Assembly: GCA_964022365.1 (NCBI GenBank)
Contig: CAXHZN010000007.1
Coordinates: forward strand, 1-63,918
Length of the DNA stretch: 63,918 nt
Direction of reading: 5' to 3'
Source: CAJXJP01 sp964022365
GTDB lineage: Bacteria; Patescibacteriota; Gracilibacteria; BD1-5; UBA6164
In this document: piece after piece, positions 1-10,862 of the stretch
How positions within the stretch are numbered: the first letter of the stretch is position 1
Layout: each line of letters begins with the position of its first letter
The notes under the pieces: model-generated
Databases searched by the model: none
The model's input: only the letters and a program-made list of their open reading frames with translations
What the model was told of the DNA's origin: nothing
Position numbers and translations under genes: made by a program

Positions 1-965
<965 letters not shown>

Positions 966-1071
966 TTAATACATTCTAAACGATGAATTATTTGAGATGA
1001 TTGACTAACTTTAACTGTTGAGATTATGTAACAACAACAAAAAACAAACATAAAGAAGAGATTGATATTAG

Positions 1072-1191
<120 letters not shown>

Positions 1192-1245
1192 CTTGATATT
1201 AATTTTTTTTATGTAAAAAAACAAAGAAACTGCGAAAGCAATTAA

Positions 1246-1321
1246 GCACGAGTAGCTCAGTTGGAAGAGCAGCGCCCTTCTAAGGCGAAGGTCACAGGTT
1301 CGAGCCCTGTCTCGTGTACCA
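1246..1321 (+). tRNA. tRNA-Arg (anticodon UCU)
   Basis: A 76-base cloverleaf with acceptor GCACGAG/CTCGTGT, a D-arm AGCTCAGTTGG and a T-loop GGTTCGAGCC. The anticodon loop CTTCTAA gives UCU, which reads AGA/AGG arginine. The 3' CCA is encoded. The top pair of the anticodon stem is a G-A mismatch. AGA is the main Arg codon in the genes here. Confidence 0.93.
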
Positions 1322-1388
1322 TTTATATTCAAAGAGACTAAAAGTCTTTAGAATAGTTTTTTGTTTTAAGGAATTATTATATATTATT

Positions 1389-1465
1389 GGGTGATTAGCT
1401 CAGTTGGCGAGAGCATCTGCCTTACAAGCAGAGGGTCGGGGGTTCGAATCCCTCATCACCCACCA
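1389..1465 (+). tRNA. tRNA-Val (anticodon UAC)
   Basis: A 77-base cloverleaf with a perfect acceptor GGGTGAT/ATCACCC. The anticodon stem-loop TCTGC-CTTACAA-GCAGA gives anticodon UAC (Val), the T-loop is GGTTCGAATCC, and CCA is encoded. It probably shares a transcript with the rRNA genes. Confidence 0.95.
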
Positions 1466-1479
1466 TTTGAAAAAAATAA

Positions 1480-1535
1480 AAAAATCTTTTTAGATTATCT
1501 ACGTAAATGTAGCTAGTTTGGAAAGATTTTTTTTG
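1480..1535 (+). terminator. Terminator after the rRNA/tRNA operon
   Basis: AAAATCTTT near 1481 pairs with AAAGATTTT near 1522, enclosing a small CTAC/GTAG hairpin, and a run of eight or more T follows. From here to 1765 I see only AT-rich sequence and no gene. Confidence 0.6.
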
Positions 1536-1765
1536 TTTGACTAATCATAATTACTAAAGTAGTAGAATAAATTTTTACTAAAAAATAAAATAAAAATCAG
1601 AAAAAAATAATCTCAGAAATAAAGTGATAAATTTTATAGTATATTCTTGATATTTATAAGAAAGTTTCTGATTATTATTTAGATAATAATTTTCACTTTC
1701 TGCAACTCATATATATTCTTTTTTTTGCTTTGTATGTTTTTTTGTGGTAAAATACATATAGATTT

Positions 1766-2557
1766 ATTATTGTAACTTATCGGCCTGTGTTATTATTATC
1801 AACTTCATCATTGCATTGATATGGAATCCATAGAATATTTGATTTTGCAAAAAAATCTGGTTTTGATGGTTTAGATATATCACTAAATAGTGTACAACAT
1901 GATTTATGGGATGAGGATTACTTAAAATACTTATCTGATAGTTTTGATTTGCCAATTTTATCTATTACTGCTCCTAGCAAAGGAATGAATGAAAAAAAAG
2001 TAGATAAAATAGTTCAAATTGCAGCAAAAGTTAAAGCACAAGTTTTAAATTTTTCTCCACCTCATTTTTCTGATAAAAATACGAATTGGTATTCTCGTTA
2101 TTTATTAAAAGTAAAAAGAGATACGCATTTATCAATTTCAATTCAAAATGTAGATCCTAAATTTATATTTTTCATCATTCCTGAATATAAAAATACTGCT
2201 TTAGTAGAAATTAAAAAACTAACATGAGAAACAACTCTAGATCTATCTGCTTTAGATAGTTGAAGTGGCTATGATATATTAAAAGCTCAAAAACTTCTAG
2301 GAAGCAGTTTGAAAAATATATTCTTGAGTGATAAGCATGGTTCACAACATGGAGTATTACCAGGAGGTGCAGGAGGTTGAATTTCTTATTTACCACTCGA
2401 AAGTTTTTTCTATAAATTAAAAACCTCAGGGTATAATGGTTTTATTACACTAAAGATCAAACCTACTGAATTATGAGCTGGTAATGAAGATAGAGTCGTT
2501 CAAAATTTAGAATTTGCGAGATGATATTATGAAAAACATTTCTTACATTATAAATAA
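1766..2557 (+). CDS. Xylose isomerase-like TIM barrel protein (AP endonuclease family 2 type)
   Basis: About 263 residues when TGA is read as Gly. The opening has the family pattern STSSLHGYGIHRIFDFAKKS followed by GFDGLDISL, then DLPILSITAP. It resembles sugar-phosphate isomerase or endonuclease-IV-like TIM barrels that usually bind divalent metal. The substrate cannot be told. The reading frame opens at 1751 and has no ATG before the first barrel strand, so the start must be ATT (1766 or 1769), GTG (1787), or the gene is 5'-damaged. The stop is TAA just before a terminator shared with the next, convergent gene. Confidence 0.7.
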
Positions 2558-2592
2558 AAAAAATCGAAGATTAATCATCTTCGATTTTTTTT
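2556..2592. terminator. Bidirectional terminator between convergent genes
   Basis: An 11-bp perfect stem AAATCGAAGAT/ATCTTCGATTT with a 5-base loop, A-rich on the left and T-rich on the right, so it can serve both strands. The stop codon of the minus-strand gene (2571-2573) lies inside the stem-loop. Confidence 0.85.
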
Positions 2593-3479
2593 AATTTATC
2601 TTTTCATTCTTTATAAGCAAAATACCAAAGTGATGTTTTAAATACTTCTAAAACAGCTGTTAAATATCATAAAATATAAATAGCTATGATAAAAAGAATT
2701 GAAATAATTCACACTGCGATATACAAAAATATTTGTGAACTTATAAAAATAATTGCAGCTGATATTAATATTGGAAAAAATAGAAATATAGCAAAATTAA
2801 ATATAACTCTGATATTCAACATAAATACTAATAAATAGAGTTTCGTTGTATCTGAAAAATTTAATATTGCCATTTTTGAAGATTTACCAATTGCTGTAAA
2901 TACTTTTTGATTCTCTAGTACTATAAAATATTTTGTGTATACAAATAATACATTTACTATAATCGACAGAATTAATAATATGAAAAATATTACTGCTAAT
3001 ATGTCCACATATTTTATTCAAACAAAACGTATAACAAATAAAAATGCATTAACAATACTAATGAATTTAAATTGACTGAAAATATTATTATATTCAAAAA
3101 TTGGAAAAAATTTATACATTCACATTCAAAAAGCTTGGCTTGAACGAATTTCTTCTTGGTTATCTTTATGTTGAATAAAATGAATAAGTCATCATTCAAA
3201 CATAGGAAGAGTTAAGAAATATATTATTAAAAATATAGCTCAAGCAATAGCGAGTTCTAAAATATATTGTGAATGGAAAAAATTAAGAATTAAGACTAGC
3301 GCTTCATCTTTTTTTTCGAATACTTCAACATATGTATAGATACTTTGGTATACTAACAAAAATGTTAGGAAAATTATCGATAGAATTCAAGGAAAAAGAT
3401 AATACTTTTTTAATGAAGTATTATCTTTTACTATATTCCATCACGGTAAAATAATTTTATCTTTTAGGATATTATTCAT
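2571..3479 (-). CDS. Multi-pass membrane protein of unknown function
   Basis: 302 residues, with TGA read as Gly several times (for example AIAGAIF, FEGGLIHF). There are about six hydrophobic segments: residues ~30-50, ~75-100, ~150-190, and three in the second half. A charged cytoplasmic-type loop HKDNQEEIRSSQ lies between segments 2 and 3. Its start overlaps the end of the upstream OppA-like gene by 8 bases, so the two are translated together. It may be a partner of that binding protein, but it lacks a recognisable ABC-permease motif. No family recognised. Confidence 0.8.
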
Positions 3480-5700
3480 AAATTTTTTGTGATAAATATT
3501 TTATGTAATTGATAAAATTTTTATTTTCTAGATTCATTACTTTTTTTTCATTTGTATAGAGTCTATCATATAAATAGTTTCTGAGATTTTTATGTACAAG
3601 TTGATCAGGGAAAGGAGTATTTTTAATACTTTTATCTACCATGAGATATTCAATAGGAGAATAAAGTGTTTTTACAACTTGTTCTTCTTTTAAAATATTT
3701 AAAATTTTATTTTCAATTTCTGTTTGTTCTTCACTTGTATAAATATCTGATTTTAAATCTTCTAAAAATATGTCCAAAGAAGTTTTTTTAATATTTGTAA
3801 AATTATATCCACTTTCAACTTGACTAGAGTGAAAATAAGGAAAAATATTTTGTGGAAAATATCAAAGGTTTATACCAGCTAAAATCATATCATAATTATC
3901 TTTTTGGGATAATATTTTGATTAATGAATTTAGTGTAATTGGATGTACTTCAACTCCTATACCACTTGTTTCGAGAGTATTTTTTATAAATAGAGATGTT
4001 TTTTCTAGATTTTTATCAGTTGCTACATAATAAAGATCAAGAGTAAGTTTTTCTAAATCTGAATTATAATAAAAATTTTCATCAAGTGCTCAAATTTTTT
4101 CTAATCTTTCTTTAGTAATATCAGGTTTATTTTCTATTTCTTCTTTTTTAGATTCTTTTTCTTTTTGAATTTTATCTTTATAAAGTTCATTAAGTAAAAT
4201 TTCTTTTTCTTTTTCTAGTTCACTATTTGAAGTGTTATATAGAAAAGTGATTTCTTCAATTGCCTCTTTTTGACCATTTTTTTGAAAATATATAATATAA
4301 TCATTTCTTCATGGTACAATTGAGTCAAACGACTCACGAAGTCTATAATAAAATTTATTATCTCCAGACTTAAATCCTTGTAATTTATAATCATTTATAA
4401 ATACTGCTTCAACTCAAGTTGTTGTTTTTCAAGTAAGTAAAATATCGTCTTGAGTTACAAAATTATATCTTTCTACATATCCTGGAGAAGTAATCGTTTC
4501 TGATTTTTTTTGAAACTCATCAAATGTTTTCTCTTCAGGTAGTTCATCAGGTGTGACTTCTCAAGAATATAAATTTTCATCTGTTTCTTCAGGAATAATG
4601 TCAGAAATAAGTTTTGATTTTTTATAATATCAATAACGAGAAAGAATATTTTGATAATTTTTATTTTCAGGTTCTTTTTCAATAGACACATCACTAAAAT
4701 AAGGATTTTGAGCTGGTTTTACTGTATTTTCTCATAAGTGAGTTAATAAATTTTCACGAGAAATACTATGAAGTAAAAATGATCTAAAATCATTGTCGGG
4801 AAGTGTTTGTTTATTTAGATATAATGAAACTTGTTGAGGAAGTGTATACTCTTGAATCTCAAATCTAGGAACACTCGTTCAAAGTAAATGGTTATCATCT
4901 TGGAATACATTTATTGTTTCTTTATTTTTATTAAATGTATTTGTATCAGGGAACATTTTTATTATCAATTGACTAATCGCAATTGGATTATTTTTATAAT
5001 GTTCATTTTTTTCTAAAATAAATTTAGTAATACCAAGTGAATTATCTTGTTGAACATTTGTAATTTTAAATTTTCCAGAATAAATTTGTCAAATTGCTGA
5101 AAAATTTCCTCCTAGGTTTTCTTTTCAAATATTATCTAGAGTAGATTTTGGAACAATTGGTTGAAAAAATACATTTAAAAAATTTATATCGTCATTTTTA
5201 TTTTCAAATACAATAGAATTTTCTTTTTTAACAATTGTTGTTCCACTCAGTAAGTTGGAAATAATTGGATTTATTTGAGATTCTTTTAGTAAACTATAAG
5301 TTGCATAAATATCGTCTATAGTTACTTCTTCTCAATTTGACCAATAAATTCATTCTTCTATAAAACATTCTATTTTAGAGAGAGAACTTGTATCACAACT
5401 TGCAATATCAGAACTTATTTTTCCATTATTTTGATCATAGGAATGTATACTACGATATAAAAGTTCCATAAAATATCCATTATTTCCACTTAGTGGTTCT
5501 AATGGATTGAGACTAGGGAAACTCCCAATAAGTCATTCTGATATTGTTCATCATTCTAAAGGATACATTTTAGCATCGCTATAAAGATATTTATAACCTA
5601 AATGACTTCAAGTTATAAGAAAAAAGAGAATACTTATTAAAAATAAGTATTTTTTTAGTTTCGGTCCCCTAGATTCATGATTTTTTTGTTCAAGTACCAT
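3472..5700 (-). CDS. Extracellular solute-binding protein, family 5 (OppA/DppA-like)
   Basis: 742 residues. A positive N-terminus is followed by one membrane anchor (about residues 15-35, YLFLISILFFLITG). The family-5 signature follows: LNPLEPLSGNNGYFMELLYR, YWSNGEEVTIDDIYATYSLL. Proteins of this family bind oligopeptides or similar ligands outside the membrane. It is longer than the usual 520-600 residues because of a charged C-terminal extension rich in Lys and Glu. It keeps a membrane anchor and not a lipobox. It sits between SecG and the membrane protein. No ABC ATPase or permease gene is in the window, so its partner is unknown. Confidence 0.85.
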
Positions 5701-5721
5701 AATATTAATATATTATTTAGA

Positions 5722-5940
5722 TTATCCAATTAAGAAAAGAGCAACAGCATTGAGAATGAAAATTGTCCCAAGTACTTTTGTAGTTACGTCTAAAACTTTT
5801 TCAGGTCCTCTTTTAACGTTTTCTCCCATTCCACCACTCATAGAAGTAAGGTTTAAAGATACGTTTTTATTTTGAATAAGTACTACAAAAATAAGTAATA
5901 CTGAAATAATAACCATTGTAAATTGTAATGTATCTAACAT
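5722..5940 (-). CDS. secG: Preprotein translocase subunit SecG
   Basis: 72 residues, the family's usual size. There are two membrane helices: residues 5-23 (LQFTMVIISVLLIFVVLIQ) and ~52-70 (VLGTIFILNAVALFLIG). The conserved Gly-rich loop between them reads MSGGMGENVKRG. SecG helps SecYE and SecA move proteins across the membrane; SecA is also in the window at 27494. It lies 21 bases downstream of the binding-protein gene's start on the same strand. Confidence 0.93.
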   Translation of the reverse strand: MLDTLQFTMVIISVLLIFVVLIQNKNVSLNLTSMSGGMGENVKRGPEKVLDVTTKVLGTIFILNAVALFLIG

Positions 5941-5942
5941 AT

Positions 5943-6344
5943 TTAACGTTTAAAAAATAATAATGAATAAACCATATTCAAAATCGTAAAAATTGCAACA
6001 GCAATTACAAAATCGATGGTCGTTGCAAATTCAAATTTCACTCATGGAATTATTAAAATCACACTCATAATATAAGTGAGAAGTTTTAAAATAACTCCAT
6101 TTACTAAAAACACCACTAATCCAAAAAATATTAAATAAAATGGAAGTGATAAAATATTTAAAATCGGACGAATAGTAATATTTATAATTCAAAGTAAAAA
6201 ACCTCAAACTATAAATGTTTTATATTGATCTCAAATAGCTTCAGGAAGAATAATCCCAGAATCAATCAATTCATTGCCAGATAAAAAATATGCCAATGCC
6301 CATAAAATAAGAGCATTAATGAGAATAGAAAATATTAATTTCAT
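5943..6344 (-). CDS. Phage-holin-family (PF04020-type) membrane protein
   Basis: 133 residues with four membrane segments. The conserved centre reads IINITIRPILNILSLPFYLI, with the family's N-x-x-x-R-P motif. Despite the name, members are widespread chromosomal proteins of unknown function and nothing here suggests lysis. Three glycines are coded by TGA. It lies in the same operon between SecG and a small unknown gene, with 2 bases between it and each neighbour. Confidence 0.88.
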
Positions 6345-6346
6345 AA

Positions 6347-6808
6347 TTATAAATTTAACAGACGAATAATTTTATCAGTTTGAGAAAGTTCTGTCTTTCC
6401 AGAATTTTCTATATATTGATCAAGTATATTTTGAATATCTCAAAGTATTTGATTATCTAATTTTATATCTAAAACAGCTACTCATTTTCTTTTGAGATAA
6501 ATTCTTATAAATAATGCATTATCTCACTGATACGCAGTAGAATATTTTGCTATTGATTCAAAATCATAAAAACTTTCACCAACGTAGATTCACATATCTG
6601 AAATTTTTGCTTCTATTACATCTTCTGAATTATTTTCAACGAATATCATTAATCAACTTAATAATAATACGATAAAACTCATTCCATATTGTTTTGTTAA
6701 AAATCACCAAACTGCAAGTCAAATAACTATAGAAAAGGCGATTATATACCACAATTGAGATCTGTTTTTTTTATCCTCAAATTTCCAAGAGTATAAAATA
6801 TTGCTCAT
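6347..6808 (-). CDS. Small membrane protein, unknown
   Basis: 153 residues. Two close membrane helices (about residues 20-55, IIAFSIVIGLAVWGFLTK and MSFIVLLLSGLMIFV) are followed by a soluble part that includes LFIRIYLKRKGVAVLDIKL and a C-terminal helix. In this position, between T4SS-like genes and secG, it resembles the small two-helix proteins of CPR-type operons. I do not recognise a family. Confidence 0.75.
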
Positions 6809-6818
6809 ATTTTTATGA

Positions 6819-7187
6819 TTAAGAAATACTAGAAAAATTATCAATCACTAATTTTATTATAAACCAACTGAGTGAAGCCAAACCAAAACCAATTAAAGCA
6901 CTGATAATAGTATCTTTTCATTTTGTTGTATTTTGTGTCAAAGAACCAAATAATATTTGATAGGCTCAAATGATAATAAAAATAACAGAAATTGTCCCGG
7001 CAACTCAGAGTAAAAAGTTTGTTGCAGATTGAATCAAACATGGAATATTTGAAATATCAACACTTCCAGTACGTAAATCGTTTCTTTCTACTCAACAGCT
7101 ATTTGATCATAAAATTCATAGATCATTGGCAAAAGTATTTCCAGCAGTAAATGCTAAAATTAAAAATGTGTAAATAAAATGTTTCAT
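6819..7187 (-). CDS. VirB2/TrbC-like pilin
   Basis: 122 residues. A signal peptide (MKHFIYTFLILAFTAGNTFA) leads into a mature part with a conserved Cys pair (SC...PC) and two membrane helices (about 56-77 and 90-115) joined by a short basic loop NTTKGKD. This architecture matches VirB2/TrbC conjugative pilins. Immediately upstream in the operon lie the TraC-like and PrgI genes, which supports a type IV secretion-like apparatus. Several Gly are TGA-coded. Confidence 0.75.
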
Positions 7188-7198
7188 ATTTTTTATGG

Positions 7199-7912
7199 TT
7201 AAGCTACAAAATCCATAGTATCGACTCCTTGTTTAAAAGGAGTAAAATTATTTAAAGAAGGGTTATAATAATCTGTTAGAAATGCAATAAGTTCATTTTT
7301 TTCAATCACATCCGCGCGGATTCAAATATTTTCTAAACCAGTTTTTACTCCATTTGAACGACTTGCTAATCATTTTTTTGCTTTTTGAAAATTTCTGATT
7401 TGAGATTTTAATTTAAGTGTTGTCACTCAACTATCAAAGACAGTTTCTTTAAATTGTTTTATAACTCCAAAAAAGCTAGTATCTTTTACACTTTTATTTT
7501 CATCATTATCAAAAGGAATAACGATATAAAAATCTTTTTTCATAATCTGAGCTACTTCTATCAATTTTTTTAAATATTCGATATATTCATAGGTTTGATT
7601 TTGTAATAATTCATTTTTTTGTTGTAGAGCTTTTTCATTGAGTTTTCACAAATATGAATCAATATCCAGTTTTGTTGAACGAACCAAAATTTGAATAGGG
7701 AAATCTAGAGAATTTAAAAATCTTTGAAAACTCATAATAATAGAATCTTGTTCTTGTGTATTTTTCAGTAGGAAATTAATCGTACTACATTTCATAATCA
7801 CACGAGCACTTCCATCTTTCATAATCACAACATTATCTTTTATTTGTGAAAATGGAAGATAACGAGTTGTCGAACTATCAGCTATAGATTGTTTTTTTTG
7901 TTTTACAGACAC
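7199..7912 (-). CDS. TraC/VirB4 N-terminal-domain-like protein
   Basis: 237 residues. The pattern TTRYLPFSQIKDNVVIMKDG is followed by a segment with FQRFLNSLDFPIQILVRSTK, as in the N-terminal domain of TraC/VirB4 proteins of CPR-type gene clusters. There is no Walker motif, so only the non-ATPase half is here; the ATPase must be encoded outside the window if it exists. It lies between PrgI and the VirB2-like pilin. Confidence 0.75.
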
Positions 7913-7929
7913 GGTTGAAAATTTATTGA

Positions 7930-8346
7930 CTAAAGTTTATTAAGTTTATCTTCGAGGTGATTAATTTTATCAAGTTTTGACTTAAAATCGATTTCTTTAT
8001 CTCTTTTTTGGTTATCTAAAGAAATAAATCAAATATCGATTGGTTGAAAACTATCAACTCATTTTTCCCATCTTCTCTCAGTTCCTGTTCCATTATATCT
8101 TAAAAAAGCTAAAATAAATGGAATAAAAGTCATTCAAGAATGTTTAAATAAAGCAACCAAAAGAGTAAAACCAAATACAAATACAGCTAAAAGTATTGCA
8201 ATTTCTTGACCGAGACTTTGAGAAACTCCGATAAATATTTGATAGGCAATTGCTCCTCAAACCATTAAAATAATTAATTGACGAAGAGAAAGTCACAAAA
8301 TAATTGGATCTTCATTTTCTATTTGAACGGGAATTTTATATTGCAT
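7930..8346 (-). CDS. PrgI family protein
   Basis: 138 residues. It opens MQYKIPVQIENEDPIILGLS, has two membrane helices (about residues 25-45 and 50-68), and then the typical FIPFILAFLRY segment with a cytoplasmic tail. PrgI proteins are small inner-membrane subunits next to TraC/VirB4 in type IV secretion-like operons, and the order here agrees. Confidence 0.85.
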
Positions 8347-8401
8347 TTTTTATTTTTAAAAAAAGAATAAATTTGTTTTGTCTAATTTTAATAATTTTCT
8401 G

Positions 8402-8842
8402 CTATTTTCCAAATACTTCTTGCCAAATAAGGCTTTCTTTTGCTTGCATTATTTCATAATCATGGTCTTGCTCGTGATCGTATCATAAAATATGTAAAAT
8501 TGAGTGAATAAGAAGTTTATAAAATTCTTTTTGATTTCACAGTCAGTATTCTTTTGCTTGAGCTAAAATTTTAGTTTCAGATAGAATAATTTCTCCAGCA
8601 ATTTCTTCTTGTTTTAATTCTGAAAAATCATCATAATAATGAAAACTTAAAACGTCCGTTGTTTTATCAATATTTCTATATGTTTTGTTCAAGTTTTGTA
8701 TACTATCATCATCTAAAAACACAATTGTAAGTGTTCCATTTTGAGTTTCAGAAATATGATTAGAAATATTTTTAAATATATCGTCAATGATTTTTTCATC
8801 TATATCAAAGCTTGGCTTATTATTCAAAATATATTGAAACAT
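8402..8842 (-). CDS. ybeY: Endoribonuclease YbeY
   Basis: 146 residues, the usual length. The zinc site HSILHILGYDHEQDH is intact with its three histidines, and the upstream parts DDDSIQNLNKTYRNIDKTTD and GEIILS fit the family. YbeY takes part in rRNA maturation and ribosome quality control. The Gly of LGYDH is a TGA codon. It is the first gene of the operon that runs down to 2571. Confidence 0.95.
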
Positions 8843-8879
8843 TTTTTTATTTATTTAATAATTATTTTCAAGAAATAGT

Positions 8880-8913
8880 ATAATTACTTTGTAAAAATTT
8901 ACAAAGTAATTAT
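8880..8913. repeat. Perfect 34-bp palindrome in front of ybeY
   Basis: Two 16-base arms starting ATAATTACTTTGTAAA mirror each other exactly around AA. It lies 38 bases upstream of ybeY and just before the candidate RNA gene, without a T-run. It could be an operator for the divergent transcripts or a weak bidirectional terminator. No protein is assigned. Confidence 0.7.
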
Positions 8914-8925
8914 AATGAATATGTC

Positions 8926-9210
8926 TATTTTATAGGTGGCAGGTTAATATAATTTTTTCCTTACACAAACTAAGCACAAATGAGGTTCTAGGGAGTTTAT
9001 TTGATGAGGGTTAAGTATAGACGCAATATATTTCGTAGAAATATTTGTTGACTATACTTACACCAAAGAGACTTGATTTCTATGGTGTAAATTCTTTCTG
9101 ACGATAAACAGGCTTCATTAAATTCCTATTAAAACAAAGGAATACAAAAATTGTTAACTGACCATAAAATGGATAAATAAACAATGCAACCTTTCGGTTG
9201 TATTTTTTTT
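8926..9210 (+). ncRNA. Candidate structured non-coding RNA
   Basis: No ORF fits here. TCTATTTTATAGG near 8931 pairs with CCATAAAATGGA near 9161 (one bulge). Inside it CAG-TTAA near 8944 continues the helix with TTAACTG near 9154, giving a long closing stem. Inside are two further hairpins: AAGTATAG/CTATACTT (9014-9060) and ACACCA/TGGTGT (9060-9089). A rho-independent terminator follows. The closed-ring architecture resembles housekeeping RNAs (RNase P, 6S, tmRNA), but I could not find the diagnostic sequence of any of them. Confidence 0.5.
9184..9210 (+). terminator. Terminator of the candidate RNA gene
   Basis: ATGCAACC/GGTTGTAT stem around a TTTC loop, followed by eight T. Confidence 0.8.
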
Positions 9211-9280
9211 CTTTTTTTATATAATACTCAAAATAAATTTTCAATGAGAAAAATAAAAAATAAATTATAAAAAAATAATT

Positions 9281-9490
9281 ATGACACATAGTGAACAAAA
9301 CCCTCAATCTTGAGATGTTTATGTAAATGATGACTGTATCTGATGCGCTGCTTGTGTAGCAATTTGTGGACAAGTATTTGATATGGATGATGAGTGAAAA
9401 GCTTATCCAAAACCAAATACTCCTCAGGATGATGATGTGGATGATGCAATTATGGCATGCCCAGTAAATGCAATACATTACAAAGATTAA
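9281..9490 (+). CDS. 4Fe-4S ferredoxin
   Basis: 69 residues, very acidic. It has one cluster motif, C-I-G-C-A-A-C-V-A-I-C (about residues 19-29), and a closing C-P near residue 59, giving four cluster cysteines as in single-cluster ferredoxins. The Gly in CIGC is TGA, so under the standard code the protein would stop inside its own active site. It carries low-potential electrons; a partner such as an iron-sulfur biogenesis or radical-SAM enzyme is possible (MtaB is nearby). Confidence 0.93.
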
Positions 9491-9520
9491 TACATTTTTT
9501 ATAAAAAGGTGTATTTTTTT
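9489..9520 (+). terminator. Terminator after the ferredoxin gene
   Basis: AATACA...TGTATT stem with T/A-rich interior and eight T. Confidence 0.6.
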
Positions 9521-9530
9521 TGACTGTAAA

Positions 9531-9559
9531 TTGACATTGTAGTAATATATATATACTAG
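9531..9559 (+). promoter_or_regulatory. Sigma-70-type promoter for the pilin gene at 9623
   Basis: TTGACA at 9531 and TACTAG at 9554, spacer 17. Confidence 0.55.
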
Positions 9560-9622
9560 AACTAATAGATAGAAATAATATTTCTTCTAGAAACATTTAT
9601 TTTATATAATAAACTATATTTT

Positions 9623-10270
9623 ATGAAACTACAAAGCATAAAAAAAGGTTTTACACTAATTGAATTACTCGTAGTAATTACAATTATCGGTATTCTTGCA
9701 ACTGGTGCTACAACTGTATTTACTTCTCAAATTCAAAAAGCCAGAGATACAAATAGAATTTCAGATATTAATGCGCTAAAAAATGGTGTTGAACAAGTAT
9801 ATCAAGATAATTCTGAATACCCTAAAGCAGATGAATTTTTAAGATGAGACTCGTCAGTAGGTGTAACATGAGTATTAGCATATGTTGAAAAAATTCCAGC
9901 TGATCCAAAACACGGTCAACCATGTAATGATGGATGAGTTACTGCAAATGCACCAGATTGTGGATATGCATATATAACTTGACCTGATAATAATGGTATT
10001 GAATACGGTGAATATGAAATGTCTATCGCATTTGAAAATCAAGGTAATACAGCCGTTAAAGGTGGTCAAGATGGAGGTTGAACAGGTGTAGAATTATCTA
10101 GATTTGAACTAGGGATTGATATATCTAACAATAGTACAGCTGTTGCTAAAGATGCAATTACTACAGCAGGAAATGGAGCATGTACTATTGCTGGTGCTGT
10201 ATCAACTGCTTGAACGACTCTAATTGTTTTAAATGGAAATCCAGATTGAGCTACAAATGAATGTAACTAA
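9623..10270 (+). CDS. Type IV pilin-like protein without fibrinogen domain
   Basis: 215 residues. The prepilin cleavage motif is KKG-FTLIELLVVITIIGILA, so the mature protein starts at Phe10 and has the usual hydrophobic alpha1 helix. Type IV pilins make surface fibres or pseudopili. The C-terminal part has four cysteines in loops and no fibrinogen signature. Unlike the other pilins here, it uses GGT/GGA for most glycines along with TGA, which may reflect strong expression. It has its own promoter and terminator. Confidence 0.92.
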
Positions 10271-10298
10271 AAAAAATCCCTTTCGGGATTTTTTTATT
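10269..10298. terminator. Bidirectional terminator
   Basis: AAATCCC-tttc-GGGATTT with A-run and T-run on either side, between the pilin gene and the convergent AMMECR1 gene. Confidence 0.85.
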
Positions 10299-10300
10299 CA

Positions 10301-10840
10301 TTAAAAATTTCTATGCACTTGAGTTTTTATTTCAAAGAGAAGATATTCTTCTTTTTGAAATTTTTTTTCGTTTAATTTTTTTTGTAGAACATCTTTGAAA
10401 TCTTCACCAGTTAAGAGGATCGGATGAATATTTGGTAAAATCAGGGCTATATTTTCATAATCTTTTTTGATTGCGAGGATTCCAGATTTTGATGGATCGA
10501 GTTTTTCGAGAGTATTTTGTTTGTCATCTAATACTTCACGAGATTCTATTATATCTAATCTGATTTTTATTTGTTCTATATCTTTGAGTTCAAGCGCTTC
10601 AAATCTTTCATCTTTACTCAGCGCATATACAGTGTTGTCGATTAATTCAGAAACAACAGGACGTTTATTTCCGTTTATGCATCAGCTACTTCCAGCTACT
10701 TCACCATTTTTATAGAGCGTGATAAAAAGAGATTTTTTTTCTTCCATCAAAGAAGTATCTTCCAATTTGAGATCACTTACATCTGGAGCTTTTTTATATT
10801 GCAGATAAAATTTTATAATTTGTTCAATAATATCGAGCAT
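10301..10840 (-). CDS. AMMECR1 domain protein
   Basis: 179 residues. The core LFITLYKNGEVAGSSGCIN-G is the AMMECR1 motif (normally GxLRGCIG), and the domain continues through the usual acidic region to a short Lys-rich tail. The family's biochemical role is unknown. Two key positions are changed from the usual RGCIG to SGCIN. It is the last gene of a four-gene minus-strand run with LspA and MtaB. Confidence 0.75.
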
Positions 10841-10862
10841 AATTTATTTTTATGAAATATTT

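Noticed and set aside
3014..3199. Separate small minus-strand ORF
   Set aside because: It is in the wrong frame; the true frame runs through as one 302-residue membrane protein when TGA is Gly.
8926..9210. tmRNA or RNase P RNA
   Set aside because: I could not find the tRNA-like T-arm of tmRNA or the GAGGAAAGUC block of RNase P, so I leave the RNA unnamed.
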